Positions 17,633 to 25,572 of a stretch of DNA of 39,845 bases are shown here, one piece after another. The translations under genes and the position numbers were made by a program. Positions within the stretch are counted from its first letter, which is position 1; every line of letters starts with the position of its first letter. The notes below the pieces were generated by a model. The model had not been told where the DNA came from. It worked only from the letters and a program-made list of their open reading frames with translations, and did not search any database. Origin of the DNA: Cobetia crustatorum (lineage in GTDB: Bacteria > Pseudomonadota > Gammaproteobacteria > Pseudomonadales > Halomonadaceae); assembly GCF_000591415.1 (NCBI RefSeq), contig NZ_JEMF01000108.1, positions 1-39,845 on the forward strand. Direction: 5' to 3'.

Positions 17633-17983
17633 ATGAGTCCTTCAGGACAGCCAGCCTTGCAGCGTGATCCGCCTTCGTCTGCTTCTCTCAAGACGAGAAA
17701 TGGGCAATCGCATCCACGTGATGTACGACGCGCTGAGCTCGAAGCACGTATCACTCAACAGCGCCTCGACATCAGCCACGCCATGCAGGATCTCGAAACT
17801 GCCACGGCGCCGATTGATCGTGGCTGGGCCAAGATTCAGCAATACCGTGGCCCGCTCGTCTTGCTAGGCGGCCTTATCGCCGCGCGTGGTGGATTCAAGC
17901 CGAAGAAAGGTTTGAGTCTCGTGAAACGTGGCCTGATGGGATGGGTAATGATTCGGCGCTTGCGAGTACTGTTCAACAAATAA
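17633..17983 (+). CDS. yqjK: YqjK-like protein
   Basis: The 116-residue basic protein has a core ELEARITQQRLDISHAM, resembling the YqjK pattern (R-R-x-L-x-x-R-I-x-x-Q-R). This is followed by a weakly hydrophobic stretch GPLVLLGGLIAARGG and a basic tail. Similarity to YqjK is low in absolute terms, but the position right after the yqjD-yqjE pair supports it. A GGGAGG site precedes the ATG, and 70 nt separate it from yqjE. The terminator at 18045-18083 closes the operon. Confidence 0.75.
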   Translation: MSPSGQPALQRDPPSSASLKTRNGQSHPRDVRRAELEARITQQRLDISHAMQDLETATAPIDRGWAKIQQYRGPLVLLGGLIAARGGFKPKKGLSLVKRGLMGWVMIRRLRVLFNK

Positions 17984-18044
17984 CTCGCAATGAATAGGCA
18001 AGACCGTTTTGCGCGATAGTCGTATCACGCTCAGCGATACAACG

Positions 18045-18086
18045 AAAAGCCCCACGATCTGGCATTCAGGTCGTGGGGCTTTTTTC
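18045..18086. terminator. Bidirectional intrinsic terminator
   Basis: A 13-bp perfect stem (18045-18057 with 18071-18083) with further pairing inside the loop is followed by a T-run on the plus strand, and by CTTTT on the minus strand. It lies between the convergent yqjK-like and MFS genes. Confidence 0.92.
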
Positions 18087-18107
18087 ATTTTCATAACATT
18101 CAATCGC

Positions 18108-19304
18108 TTACGCCGCTCGACTGGTCTGCCTGAGCAGATGAACAGCCAGATAGAGCACCGCAAAGATCATCCCCAACACCGCGGCAAAACCGAACACCTC
18201 GCGACCGCCGCCGGGCAAGAACTCCAGGAAGGAGGTCAGGAACTGACCGAGAAAGATGGCCATGGTCAGATAGGAAAGGTTACGTCCGCGAACGGCGACG
18301 TGACTGCGCTCTACCGTCATGTGATTCAGCAGGGGAATGGAGAAGCCAAAGCCCATGCCAGCCAGCACGGCTCCCAGGCTCATCACGACCATGCTCTCGG
18401 CCTGCTGGAAAACGAACAGGCTAGCGGAATACAGCACGAAGGCCAGCACCAGCGTCGGCATTTCACGCAAGGTACGGGATACCCAGGGCATCAGCATCGC
18501 AGCAATCACGGCCACCAGCGAGATACCTGCCAGGAAGATCCCAGTGGCAGCCTCATCAAGGCCGAGCATGTTCAAGCGTTCCGGCAACATGACGATGGCA
18601 GTGAAGAACAATGTCAATGAAATTGCCGCCGCCAGATAGACGCTATTGAGTGAGGACGCCACTGCACCTGCCGCACCATCGGTAGCTTCGCTCTCCAACG
18701 CGACCGGTGACTGCTTGGGCACCATCATCCACAACATGGCCAACAGCACCCAAGCCAGCAGGTACAGACCAAAGGACAACTGCCAGGCGATGCCTGCCAA
18801 CACGCCACTGACGAACAGGAAGATCACCCCACCCAGTTCAATTGACATGCCTTGCAGGGCAATCATCTTGAGTCGCGCATGGCCGTGATACCACTCGGAA
18901 ATCAACGTGGTCCCCCCCGCCATGACGACAGCCGTGACACCGCCCAGCAGAATGCGATCGGCAAACACCATCGCCGTGCCTTCCAGCAGCGCACCGCCCG
19001 CCCCCAGCAAGCCATAGAGAAACAGCCCTCCGGTCAGCACGCGATAGGCACCGAGACGATCGATCATGCGCCCGGCGATTGGCGCGAACAGCACCGCCCC
19101 CAGCGAGGGCAAGGTAATCAACCAGCTGGCGTAGCTTCCCACCTTCAAGGCAGATGCAATATTCAAAAGCCCCGGCGCGACGACGGTACCGACCATGATG
19201 GTCAGACAGGCGATGGCCAGTAGCGTAAAGCGACCGCCGGAAGACAGCGACCGTGATGCCCCGCGTTCTTGATGAGAGGCGGCTTGGGAAGACGAGGTAT
19301 TCAT
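18108..19304 (-). CDS. MFS transporter
   Basis: The 398-residue inner-membrane protein has about twelve hydrophobic helices and a polar central loop near residue 200 (SPVALESEATDGAAG). The MFS loop motif GRMIDRLGAYRV appears between TM2 and TM3. This is a single-domain major facilitator, of the drug/sugar efflux-like type; the substrate cannot be read from the sequence. GGAG lies seven bases before the ATG. It is divergent from the LysR gene, with 175 nt between the starts, so it is a likely target of that regulator. Confidence 0.88.
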   Translation of the reverse strand: MNTSSSQAASHQERGASRSLSSGGRFTLLAIACLTIMVGTVVAPGLLNIASALKVGSYASWLITLPSLGAVLFAPIAGRMIDRLGAYRVLTGGLFLYGLLGAGGALLEGTAMVFADRILLGGVTAVVMAGGTTLISEWYHGHARLKMIALQGMSIELGGVIFLFVSGVLAGIAWQLSFGLYLLAWVLLAMLWMMVPKQSPVALESEATDGAAGAVASSLNSVYLAAAISLTLFFTAIVMLPERLNMLGLDEAATGIFLAGISLVAVIAAMLMPWVSRTLREMPTLVLAFVLYSASLFVFQQAESMVVMSLGAVLAGMGFGFSIPLLNHMTVERSHVAVRGRNLSYLTMAIFLGQFLTSFLEFLPGGGREVFGFAAVLGMIFAVLYLAVHLLRQTSRAA

Positions 19305-19408
19305 TTAGGCTCCACACAGGTTCAGGACCATCGCACGCGCTTACCCATGAGCGAATGAGCACATGAGTGAGCGAGAGAATGGCAGGCCGTCAGCCTAACG
19401 AGCAGAAA

Positions 19409-19428
19409 CTTATAATAGAAATGATAAG
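19409..19428. promoter_or_regulatory. Candidate LysR operator / promoter element
   Basis: CTTAT and ATAAG form an interrupted dyad (19409-19413 with 19424-19428, 10-nt spacer) in the MFS-LysR intergenic region. It overlaps a TATAAT at 19411-19416. LysR-type regulators bind such dyads, but the spacing is one short of the usual T-N11-A. Confidence 0.4.
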
Positions 19429-19479
19429 ATATGATATGACTCATGCCGATAGAGCATCAATTACTTACAAGAGCCCGCC

Positions 19480-20388
19480 ATGGAACTACGCACCCTGAAA
19501 ACCTTCGTGGCAGTGGCGACGCTGAAAAGCTTCTCTGCCGCCGCGCGCGAGCTACATACCGTGCAGCCCGCCATCAGTCGCCAGATTGCCGATCTCGAAG
19601 CCGAACTGGGCGTCAGTTTGCTGTGGAGGAATACGCGTGAAGTGAGAGTGACTGCCCCGGGCGAGGCGTTGCTGGAAGAAGCCAAGCGTATGCTGGCATT
19701 GGAGGTACAGGCGCGTAAGCGCGTGGCGCTGGCAGCCAGCGGCCAGACCGGCACACTGCGTATCGGCTACATGAGCTCTGCCTGCGCGAGCTTCGTACCG
19801 AGCCTGATGCGTGATTTTGCCGCACAGCACCCCGATGTCACGCTCGTATTGCACGAGATGACTGCTCAACAACAGCTGGATGCCTTTGCGCGCGAAGAGA
19901 TCGATGTCGGCCTGTCACGTCCGCTACCCATGGAGCTGCGCGAGACACTGACAGCCTTGCCGATGTATGAGGATGAGCTGATGGTGGTGGTGCCAGAGGG
20001 ACATAGGCTGGCGCGCCGCAAGCGGCTTGCCTTGCGTGAGCTGAGCCATGAAGACTTCGTGCTGTTTCAGCGTGATCAGGCCACTGGCCTGTTCGATCAC
20101 ATCATCAGCGCCTGCGGCGACGCCGGCTTCTCTCCGCGTATTACACGTCAGCCAGCATTGATGCAGACATTGCTCAGCGAGGTCGCCGCTGGACTCGGGC
20201 TTGCGATCGCACCGGCCTGTATCCGACGTCTGCAATGCGATGGCTGCCACTTCATCACGCTGCGTCCCGCACTAGGAGCGGTGCCGCTGGAGCTCCACTA
20301 CCCCAGCACACCATCGCGTCCAGTCATCGAAGCCTTCGTCACGTTGGTCGAGACCGCTATTCCTGCCATACGCGCGCAGATGGCGTGA
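19480..20388 (+). CDS. LysR-family transcriptional regulator
   Basis: The 302-residue protein has the standard N-terminal winged helix-turn-helix (residues 1-60: LKTFVAVATLKSFSAAARELH, QPAISRQIADLEAELGVSLL) and a periplasmic-binding-like effector domain from about residue 90 (GTLRIGYMSSACASFVPSL). The effector is unknown; the domain belongs to the general CynR/BenM type. The first ATG at 19480 is at the conserved LysR N-terminus. Its divergent placement next to the MFS gene suggests it controls that transporter and itself. Confidence 0.92.
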   Translation: MELRTLKTFVAVATLKSFSAAARELHTVQPAISRQIADLEAELGVSLLWRNTREVRVTAPGEALLEEAKRMLALEVQARKRVALAASGQTGTLRIGYMSSACASFVPSLMRDFAAQHPDVTLVLHEMTAQQQLDAFAREEIDVGLSRPLPMELRETLTALPMYEDELMVVVPEGHRLARRKRLALRELSHEDFVLFQRDQATGLFDHIISACGDAGFSPRITRQPALMQTLLSEVAAGLGLAIAPACIRRLQCDGCHFITLRPALGAVPLELHYPSTPSRPVIEAFVTLVETAIPAIRAQMA

Positions 20389-20428
20389 TGCATGATTGAG
20401 CCATGCAACACTCACGATCCAACGGCAC

Positions 20429-21625
20429 TCAACTATTCAGGCCGCAGGCGACCGCTGATGACCACGCCCACTGGAAGTTGTAGCCACCCAACTCGCCGGT
20501 CACGTCGAGCACCTCGCCGATGAAGGCCAGCTGCGGCAGATCGCGCACGCTGAAATCCTTCTGGGAGATGGCATCGGTAACCACACCGCCCATCGTCACC
20601 TCGGCGGTGCGCCAGCCTTCGGTACCGGCAGGCTTGATCTGCCAATGATTCAGCGACTGCGCCAGCTGCTCGATACGCGCATTGGAGAGCTCCGCCAGGC
20701 TGCGCTCACTCAGGCGCCCAGCATCAGCGTCCTGCCACTCTATCAGCGCTTGGGCGAGACGCTTGGGCAGTCGCTCACCTAGCCACGGGCCAACCTGGCG
20801 CTTGGGATGTTGCTCACGCAGGGCCAGCAGCTCGGCGTAGGCGTCCACCCCCGGCAGCAGGTCGATGTCCAGCGGCTGACCGGGCGTCCACCAGCTGGAG
20901 GCCTGCAGCATCGCCGGACCCGATAGGCCACGGTGGGTGATCAACATCGGCTCGCGATACTGGCCCTTGCCAGCGGTGACGCTGACGTCACAGGCAAGCC
21001 CGGACAGCGGCGACAGGCGCTCCTTCCACTGCGAGGTTAGCGTGAACGGTACCAGCGCGGCGTAGGTATCTGTCACTGCAAGGCCAAACTGACGTGCGAT
21101 GTCATAGCCAAAGCCACTGGCACCCAACGTCGGAATCGATAGCCCGCCCGTGGCGACCACGACACGTCCGGCCGTGTGCGTGCCGTTACCCGTCGCGACG
21201 CGCATGCCCTCTCCCGCCTGTTCAATCGCGGTGATGCGGGTATTGAGGCGAATCTCCGCCCCGGCCCACTCGCATTCCGTCATCAGGATCGCCAGCAGAT
21301 CCTTGGCAGAATCAGCGCAGAACAGCTGCCCCGGCTTCTTCTCGACATGATCCAATCCATGACGCTCCACCAGCTCGAGAAAGTGATGCGGCGTATAGCG
21401 CTTGAGCGCCGAGATGCAGAAGTGCGGATTGCGCGAGAAGAAGTTGGACGGCCCGGCATCCAGGTTGGTGAAATTGCAGCGCCCACCGCCCGACATCAGA
21501 ATCTTCTTGCCGGCCTTGTTGGCGTGGTCCAGCACCAGCACGCGCTTGCCCTGATAGCCCGCCGTGGCGGCACACATCAGGCCTGCCGCGCCTGCGCCGA
21601 TGATGATGACGTCGTATGTGGCCAT
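20429..21625 (-). CDS. yhiN: YhiN/HI0933-family NAD(P)/FAD-dependent oxidoreductase
   Basis: This is a flavoprotein of the HI0933/BaiN-like family. From ATG 21625 it has 398 residues: an N-terminal dinucleotide-binding motif IIIGAGAAGLMCA, the family signature MSGGGRCNFTN (about 45-56), the second nucleotide-binding segment ATGGLSIPTLGASGFGYDIA and the C-terminal FIGEVLDVTGELGGYNFQWAWSS. GAGG lies eight bases before this ATG. The frame is open to 21766, but the extra 47 residues precede the FAD fold and do not resemble a leader. The reaction in this family is uncertain. It is cytoplasmic and is probably its own transcription unit. Confidence 0.9.
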   Translation of the reverse strand: MATYDVIIIGAGAAGLMCAATAGYQGKRVLVLDHANKAGKKILMSGGGRCNFTNLDAGPSNFFSRNPHFCISALKRYTPHHFLELVERHGLDHVEKKPGQLFCADSAKDLLAILMTECEWAGAEIRLNTRITAIEQAGEGMRVATGNGTHTAGRVVVATGGLSIPTLGASGFGYDIARQFGLAVTDTYAALVPFTLTSQWKERLSPLSGLACDVSVTAGKGQYREPMLITHRGLSGPAMLQASSWWTPGQPLDIDLLPGVDAYAELLALREQHPKRQVGPWLGERLPKRLAQALIEWQDADAGRLSERSLAELSNARIEQLAQSLNHWQIKPAGTEGWRTAEVTMGGVVTDAISQKDFSVRDLPQLAFIGEVLDVTGELGGYNFQWAWSSAVACGLNS

Positions 21626-21801
21626 GCTGGAAACCTCGTGCAACAAAGAAGAAAGACGGTGATGAAACGCCGAGCGCTCCAGAACAGGCGCCGTGGTGAC
21701 CTGCCTGTGCCAGACACCGGCCGCGCAGTTTACCAGAAGCCACGCTCGGTTTCGGGTTTCCTCCATGCTCTGGCAGCAAGCGGGATGCGGATTGGCCCAT
21801 C

Positions 21802-21837
21802 AAAAAGAGCGCTGCGGATATCCACAGCGCTCTTTTT
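21802..21837 (-). terminator. Intrinsic terminator of the PepSY gene
   Basis: A 13-bp perfect stem (21802-21814 with 21825-21837) carries A5 and T5 tails and a self-complementary GGATATCC in the loop. It lies 29 nt past the stop of the minus-strand PepSY gene. Confidence 0.9.
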
Positions 21838-21865
21838 CAGCTCGCACGTCAGCTGACTTCAGACG

Positions 21866-22861
21866 TTACATTCCGGCGTGCAGCCCCAACCCCAGAGCCG
21901 CCGACAGACCGATACCGGCCGCCATGAGAAGGCCACCCAGGGGGCGTCGGCGTTTCATCTGCCACCACATCCACAGGCCAGTCAGCCCCCACAGCACCAT
22001 CACGCAGGCCATGACATCCACGACCACTGCCCATACCCACTCCAGCACGCTGCTCTTGTAGCCATGTTGCTTGTGCAGGTGCGTCAGGGTTTCGCCAAGC
22101 CCCGCGCCGGGTTGGACCTGCCCGACTGGCTGGCCTTTCAGCTTGCCCGAATAAAGATCCAGCTGGGCATTGAAGCGCTGACCGCTGCCGTCCTCCAGCG
22201 TGAAGCCGAGCGTCCCCTTGCCATTGAGTGGCTGACGTTCACTGGCGCCGATCGCCTCGCGAAGACGGGCCTGCTGACTGACCAGTGGCACCGCCAGTGG
22301 CGAGGCGTCAGGAAGCGTCAGAGTCTGGCCGGCCAGCGGCATGCGAGCAGGACGAGCCAACGCATTTCCCGCGGCGTTTTCCTGCATGGCGATACGCCGC
22401 CCCTCGCCGTGAGAAAGATCCACCATGTAGCGCTGACGCATGTCCGCTCCCCGGGAGTCCAGCAGCAGAGACAACGGCGCGCCCTTGAGCGCCTGTGGGT
22501 CAACCAGCCTGAATTCGTGACGCCCCGAGGATATACGATTCATTTCCGCCACGGTGGCCATGGCCAGTGCCTGTGCATCCACCGGGCCCAACGCGGCGCG
22601 TTGCAACGCCTCGGAAGACAACGGTGTCTGCTGAATGTCGCGATAAAGGCCGGGATGGTTCATCAGGAAGGCGCTCACGCCATACAACAGCACGAAAGGC
22701 ACCAGCGCGACGCCGCAATACAGATGCAGAGAGCGAATCCAGGGGTTGAGTCGCTGCGCCAAGGTCTTGCGCCGCCCTCGCTGCCGGGGGGTGTCCTGGA
22801 GCGTGGACGTGGCGCGCGAGGCAAGCCGTTGAGCGGGGGCACCGGGTGCAACATCTGACAT
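21866..22861 (-). CDS. PepSY-associated TM-helix membrane protein
   Basis: From the ATG at 22861 the protein has 331 residues. The first TM helix is SLHLYCGVALVPFVLLYGVSAFLMNHPG, with the LNPWIRSLHLYCG pattern typical of PepSY-associated TM proteins. A periplasmic part of about 190 residues follows, then LTHLHKQHGY and two C-terminal helices with the VMACVMVLWGLTGLWMWWQMKRR signature. Such proteins often sit with iron or siderophore uptake genes and may act in ferric reduction. A Fur-like site lies about 100 bases upstream, which fits that role. The alternative start at 22906 only adds a poor N-terminal stretch. Confidence 0.85.
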   Translation of the reverse strand: MSDVAPGAPAQRLASRATSTLQDTPRQRGRRKTLAQRLNPWIRSLHLYCGVALVPFVLLYGVSAFLMNHPGLYRDIQQTPLSSEALQRAALGPVDAQALAMATVAEMNRISSGRHEFRLVDPQALKGAPLSLLLDSRGADMRQRYMVDLSHGEGRRIAMQENAAGNALARPARMPLAGQTLTLPDASPLAVPLVSQQARLREAIGASERQPLNGKGTLGFTLEDGSGQRFNAQLDLYSGKLKGQPVGQVQPGAGLGETLTHLHKQHGYKSSVLEWVWAVVVDVMACVMVLWGLTGLWMWWQMKRRRPLGGLLMAAGIGLSAALGLGLHAGM

Positions 22862-22964
22862 GATGACTCTATTCCTGGGGTGAGCGACGGCAAGGTGAAT
22901 GCACACGCCTTCGCGCGGGTGCGATCAAGAGGCGCAGATGATAAGACAAATACACCTCATCGGC

Positions 22965-22980
22965 GAATGATTCTCACATG
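22965..22980. promoter_or_regulatory. Possible Fur box upstream of the PepSY gene
   Basis: GAATGATTCTCACATG resembles the AATGATTCTCATT type of Fur site found before iron-uptake genes in gammaproteobacteria. The right half-site is only partly kept. It is followed by a small dyad ATGCA-GT-TGCAT (22978-22989). Confidence 0.4.
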
Positions 22981-23029
22981 CAGTTGCATCGCGCAATCGA
23001 ATGGCGCGGTTCGTCGACGCCAGATGGCA

Positions 23030-23064
23030 GATCGCCCCCGCTGCCAAGGGCAACGGGGGCGATC
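23030..23064 (-). terminator. GC-rich hairpin downstream of the ABC-F gene
   Basis: An 11-bp perfect stem (23030-23040 with 23054-23064) has four further pairs inside. It is located 40 nt past the end of the minus-strand ABC-F gene. No T-run follows on the minus strand, so termination is plausible but not certain. Confidence 0.5.
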
Positions 23065-23102
23065 AGAGCGGCGATTTCACGACAAGGAGCAGACGTGCTC
23101 GC

Positions 23103-24692
23103 TCAGACGATGACGCCCTGGCTGCGCAGGTAGTCATCGTAGGTGCCGGAGAAGTCGACCACACCCTCGGCATTCAGCTCGATGATGCGCGTGGCCAACG
23201 AGCCGACGAATTCACGGTCGTGGCTGACGAAGATCAGCGTGCCCGGGTAGTTTTCCAGCGCAAGGTTAAGCGCCTCGATGGACTCCATGTCCAGGTGGTT
23301 GGTCGGCTCATCCATCACCAGCACGTTAGGCTGCTTGAGGATCAGCTTGCCGAACAGCATGCGCCCCTGTTCACCACCGGAGATGACCTTGACCGACTTC
23401 AGGATATCGTCGTTGGAGAACAACATACGACCCAGAGTACCGCGCACCACCTGCTCGCCGCCGCTGGTCCACTGCGCCATCCAGTCATAGAGCGTCATGT
23501 CAGTAGCGAAGTCGTGGGCATGGTCCTGGGCGTAGTAACCCACGTCCGCAGCATCGGTCCACTTGATGCTACCTGCGTCCGGATGCATCTCGCCGACCAG
23601 CGTGCGCAGCAGTGTGGTCTTGCCGATACCATTAGGACCAATGATCGCGACACGCTCACCAGCAGCCACCGTAAAGCTGAAGTTCTCAAACAGGGTGTTA
23701 CCGTCAAAGCCCTTGGCCAGCTTGTCGACCAACACGGCGTTGTTATGCACCTTCTTGGTCTGCTCGAAACGAATGAACGGACTGATACGCGAGGACGGCT
23801 TGATCTCGCTGAGCTGGATCTTGTCAATCTGCTTGGCACGCGAAGTCGCCTGCTTGGCCTTGGAGGCGTTGGCAGAGAAGCGGCTGACGAAGGACTGCAG
23901 CTCGGCAATCTGCGCCTTCTTCTTGGCGTTGTCAGACTGCAGTTGTTCACGCGCCTGGGTGGCGGCGGTCATGTACTCGTCGTAGTTACCCGGGAACAGA
24001 CGCAGCTCACGGTAGTCCAGGTCGGCCATATGCGTGCAGACGCTGTTCAGGAAGTGACGATCGTGAGAAATGATGATCATGGTACTGGAGCGCGACGTCA
24101 GCACGTCTTCCAGCCAGCGGATAGTGTTGATATCCAGATGGTTGGTCGGCTCATCGAGCAGCAGCAGATCAGGATCAGAGAACAGCGCCTGTGCCAGCAA
24201 CACGCGCAGCTTCCAGCCCGGCGCAACTTCGCTCATCGGTCCCAGGTGCTGCACGATGGGGATATCGAGGCCCATCAGCAGCTCGCCAGCACGCGCTTCT
24301 GCGGTGTAGCCGTCGAGTTCAGCGAATTCGACTTCAAGCTCCGCGACCTTCATGCCATCGTCTTCGCTCATTTCCGGCAGCGAGTAGATGCGGTCACGCT
24401 CAGCCTTGACCACGGCCAGGCGCTCGTGACCCATGATCACGGTGTCGAGCACCGTGTATTCCTCATAGGCAAACTGGTCTTGGCGAAGCTTACCCAAGCG
24501 TACATTGGGCTCAAGCATGACATGACCGCCGGACGGCTCCAGATCGCCACCGAAGATCTTCATCATGGTCGACTTGCCGCAGCCGTTGGCACCGATCAGG
24601 CCGTAGCGATGGCCACGCCCAAACTTGGCAGAGACGTCTTCAAACAGCGGCTTGGCACCGAACTGCATGGTGAGATTAGCGGTAGAGATCAC
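23103..24692 (-). CDS. ybiT: ABC-F family ATPase (YbiT-like)
   Basis: The 529-residue protein carries two ABC ATPase domains and no membrane segments, as in ABC-F translation factors that act on the ribosome. Seen are Walker [10 protein letters not shown] (34-42) and GPNGIGKTT (about 351-359), a degenerate first signature [10 protein letters not shown], the second signature ISGGEQGRM, two [10 protein letters not shown] / [10 protein letters not shown] Walker B boxes, and the charged P-site-tRNA-interaction linker (about 240-310). The WKLR signature is typical of YbiT rather than EttA or Uup. It starts 95 nt after the ppiC stop on the same strand and may share its transcript. Confidence 0.94.
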   Translation of the reverse strand: MISTANLTMQFGAKPLFEDVSAKFGRGHRYGLIGANGCGKSTMMKIFGGDLEPSGGHVMLEPNVRLGKLRQDQFAYEEYTVLDTVIMGHERLAVVKAERDRIYSLPEMSEDDGMKVAELEVEFAELDGYTAEARAGELLMGLDIPIVQHLGPMSEVAPGWKLRVLLAQALFSDPDLLLLDEPTNHLDINTIRWLEDVLTSRSSTMIIISHDRHFLNSVCTHMADLDYRELRLFPGNYDEYMTAATQAREQLQSDNAKKKAQIAELQSFVSRFSANASKAKQATSRAKQIDKIQLSEIKPSSRISPFIRFEQTKKVHNNAVLVDKLAKGFDGNTLFENFSFTVAAGERVAIIGPNGIGKTTLLRTLVGEMHPDAGSIKWTDAADVGYYAQDHAHDFATDMTLYDWMAQWTSGGEQVVRGTLGRMLFSNDDILKSVKVISGGEQGRMLFGKLILKQPNVLVMDEPTNHLDMESIEALNLALENYPGTLIFVSHDREFVGSLATRIIELNAEGVVDFSGTYDDYLRSQGVIV

Positions 24693-24787
24693 GAGGGAGT
24701 ATCCGTTTGGAATGAAAAGATGGGCGGTGACGAAGCGTCACGCTGGCGCCGGATGATACGGGGTCTGGAATCGCGGTCCGTCAGGCA

Positions 24788-25069
24788 TCAGCCACGGAAG
24801 AAGACTTCCAGCAGGTGATAGCCGAACTTGCTCTTCAGCGGCCCCTGCAGGGTATTGAGCGGGCCCTTGAAGATGGCGCGATCAATGCCGCCGACCATCT
24901 GGCCGGGGCGCACTTCGCCCAGGTCACCGCCCCGCTTGCTGGAAGGACAGGTGGAGTGCTTCTTCGCCAGCTTCTCGAACGGCTGGCCGCGCTCCAGTGA
25001 CTGCTTGAGACGCTGCGCCTCGGCCTCGGTCTTCACCAGAATGTGGCGTGCCATGGCAATACGAGCCAT
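24788..25069 (-). CDS. ppiC: Parvulin-type peptidyl-prolyl isomerase PpiC
   Basis: This 93-residue single-domain parvulin has the same length as E. coli PpiC. It keeps the family motifs ARHILVKTE, FEKLAKKHSTCPSSKRGGDLGE, GQMV and GPLKSKFGYHLLEV. It catalyses cis-trans isomerisation of prolyl bonds; without a signal peptide it is cytoplasmic. It lies upstream of the ABC-F gene on the same strand. Confidence 0.95.
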   Translation of the reverse strand: MARIAMARHILVKTEAEAQRLKQSLERGQPFEKLAKKHSTCPSSKRGGDLGEVRPGQMVGGIDRAIFKGPLNTLQGPLKSKFGYHLLEVFFRG

Positions 25070-25572
25070 CTCATGTCCTCTTGCAAGCGAATGCGTGCCT
25101 GTCTTCTCCCGGTTCGCGTTCTGTCCATCCGAGGTGCTGTCCTGTCAGCGACAACCTGCGACAACAGGCGCATGACGAGGGACGTGGCGGGAGGTCAGAC
25201 GAAAGATGAGGGAGACAACAGGCAACAAGGTGAATCTGAAGGCGGGCATGATAACAGCTCAGGAAGACAGACGCTGCAGTGCGTGTTCGCAGCCGCTTCT
25301 GACAGGCGAGAATCCGGTAAAGCCAGACGCATGCGGGGATATCGAGAACATTCTCGAGGTATCAGGTGTTGCCGGGAGATATCAGAAAAAGTCATACCGA
25401 AAGAAGGAGGGTGTGAGCTGGCGACACGCAAATGCCTGGCAGGACATGAGCTTCAGCAACTCGCTCATGTCCTGCCAGGCATCTACGCGGGCCGGGAAAG
25501 GCAAAGCTCCAGCACATGCCATGTTCCCGGCCACTTGCTCACGCGTTCTTCGTCATCTTGTGCGCCGTCCTT
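25070..25572. other. Intergenic region between ppiC and the giant gene
   Basis: About 500 bases without a supported gene. The open frames here (25043-25576 and 25206-25742, plus strand) have no recognisable content and run into the giant gene. The ppiC promoter should lie near 25080-25200; no clear -35/-10 pair stands out. The main feature is the long inverted repeat at 25432-25482. Confidence 0.6.
25432..25482 (-). terminator. 20-bp perfect inverted repeat after the giant gene
   Basis: The two arms (25432-25451 and 25463-25482) are perfectly complementary over 20 bp with an 11-nt loop. It starts about 90 nt past the stop of the minus-strand giant gene. Only TTT follows on that strand. It is likely a terminator or a stabilising 3' stem for a very long mRNA. 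Confidence 0.7.

Noticed and set aside
23001-24818. A 605-codon plus-strand open frame
   Set aside because: It is antisense to the clear ABC-F ATPase gene with its conserved Walker motifs; its own translation has no family features.
25432-25482. Inverted repeat as terminal repeats of a small insertion element
   Set aside because: Only 11 nt separate the arms, so nothing lies between them, and no flanking target duplication was seen; a terminator-like stem fits better.
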